DNA of 7,379 nt from Selenomonadaceae bacterium (lineage in GTDB: Bacteria; Bacillota; Negativicutes; Selenomonadales; Selenomonadaceae). Below are positions 6,901 through 7,379 of this stretch, piece after piece (the stretch's first letter is position 1; every line of letters starts with the position of its first letter). The notes beneath the pieces were generated by a model. The model was not told the origin of the DNA and searched no databases. It saw nothing but the letters and a program-made list of their open reading frames with translations. The translations under genes were made by a program, and so were the position numbers. Where the stretch lies: the NCBI GenBank assembly GCA_017453765.1, contig JAFTEG010000063.1, positions 1-7,379 on the forward strand. Direction: 5' to 3'.

Positions 6901-7147
6901 ATTGCGCAGTTGATGAATTTAATCTCATTCTTTCGTTGGAAAATGATTTTGAGGGTAGATAAAACCTTATTTTTGCCAAAACATTTTCCAAAACTTAAAA
7001 GTGTATGAGTGATGCGAAGTTCAAGGGCATTTATGAAAGTTTTCTGATTAAAATTTTTTCGAGACTGCGGACTTTGGAACGATTTTTGGATCATTTTCCA
7101 AAAATGGTTTGAATAGCAACGATCGGCGTACGCTCACAAAGCCCGCT
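6901..7147 (+). other. Non-coding region between cobQ and the CRISPR array, probable CRISPR leader
   Basis: These 247 AT-rich bases hold no convincing gene. They contain an interspersed motif. TTGGAAAATGAT at 6936-6947 is matched exactly by its complement ATCATTTTCCAA at 7090-7101, and CATTTTCCAAAA occurs directly at 6982-6993 and 7092-7103. A 9-bp inverted repeat (7082-7090 with 7097-7105, ATTTTTGGA, 6-base loop) overlaps the last copy. The position upstream of the first repeat, with the repeats oriented 3'-GAAAC away from it, fits a leader that would carry the array promoter and adaptation signals. No strong promoter could be picked out by eye. Confidence 0.45.
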
Positions 7148-7379
7148 CCTGCGTAGGACTCCTTACCGCTTGCGGTTTTGAAACTTGTTTAGTAGCATCT
7201 CCCCATAGGTTAGTTATATCAGCCTGCGTAGGACTCCTTACCGCTTGCGGTTTTGAAACGGTCAGTGGAATCCTATGATGTTGAGATTATCGACAAGTGC
7301 CTGCGTAGGACTCCTTACCGCTTGCGGTTTTGAAACTTCATAAACATAATTCGAGTGTTACCAGCATTAACCATCCTGC
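7148..7379 (+). CRISPR. CRISPR array, left end: three full repeats, three spacers, start of a fourth repeat
   Basis: Three identical 37-base repeats lie at 7148-7184, 7223-7259 and 7300-7336. They begin CCTGCGTAGGACTCC and end CCGCTTGCGGTTTTGAAAC. The spacers are unrelated to one another: 7185-7222 (38), 7260-7299 (40) and 7337-7374 (38). CCTGC at 7375-7379 is the start of a fourth repeat, so the array continues beyond the window. Near its 3' end the repeat forms a small hairpin, ACCG-CTTG-CGGT, and the last eight bases after it are TTTGAAAC. That is the layout expected for Cas6 cleavage leaving an 8-nt 5' handle on each crRNA. With 36-37-base repeats and 38-40-base spacers this suggests a type III or type I (B or D) system transcribed rightwards. 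No cas gene is present, so the subtype is inferred. Confidence 0.95.

Noticed and set aside
6743..7094. Two overlapping minus-strand open frames of 82 and 86 codons across the cobQ end and the following gap
   Set aside because: They lie partly antisense to cobQ, have no family resemblance or ribosome binding sites, and follow from AT-rich composition.
7105..7120. Degenerate CRISPR repeat (GGTTTGAATAGCAAC) left of the first repeat
   Set aside because: Only the TTTGAA part matches and the spacing to the first repeat does not fit the 75-77 base period.

Overview
The window looks like chromosomal DNA of an anaerobic, Gram-positive-lineage bacterium (Bacillota). The clues are a stand-alone AICAR transformylase, an NhaC-family antiporter, a MurG/UgtP-like diacylglycerol glycosyltransferase, anaerobe-type cobyric acid synthase, strong AAGGAGG-type ribosome binding sites and sigma-A-like promoters. 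The Negativicutes (Selenomonas relatives) are my best guess. This is inferred from protein character only.

Layout. The left half is transcribed on the minus strand, starting at a promoter near 4022-4050. In order of transcription it carries an AICAR transformylase (purH, without the IMP cyclohydrolase domain), hisC, an NhaC-family antiporter, and, running off the left edge, the first codons of what looks like phosphatidylserine synthase. The first three genes are only 14-15 bases apart, which suggests an operon. purH has a leader of about 100 nt with two hairpins. The plus-strand genes diverge from the same intergenic region: a GT28-type glycosyltransferase preceded by a long structured leader, then cobQ 25 bases later. 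After cobQ comes about 250 bases of AT-rich, non-coding, repeat-bearing DNA and then a CRISPR array that continues past the right edge. It shows three complete 37-base repeats and the first five bases of a fourth. No cas genes are in the window.

How the genes fit together. AICAR is a by-product of histidine synthesis as well as a purine intermediate, so purH next to hisC makes metabolic sense. The glycosyltransferase and the probable phosphatidylserine synthase both act in membrane lipid synthesis, but they lie in different transcription units. cobQ belongs to cobalamin synthesis.

Most unusual. Two separate arrays of 7-base tandem repeats are present. One consists of ten heptamers in register and fills the gap between the antiporter gene, whose stop codon it supplies, and the next gene. 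The other is a two-part heptamer array read in frame inside the glycosyltransferase, where it encodes the linker between the two Rossmann domains.
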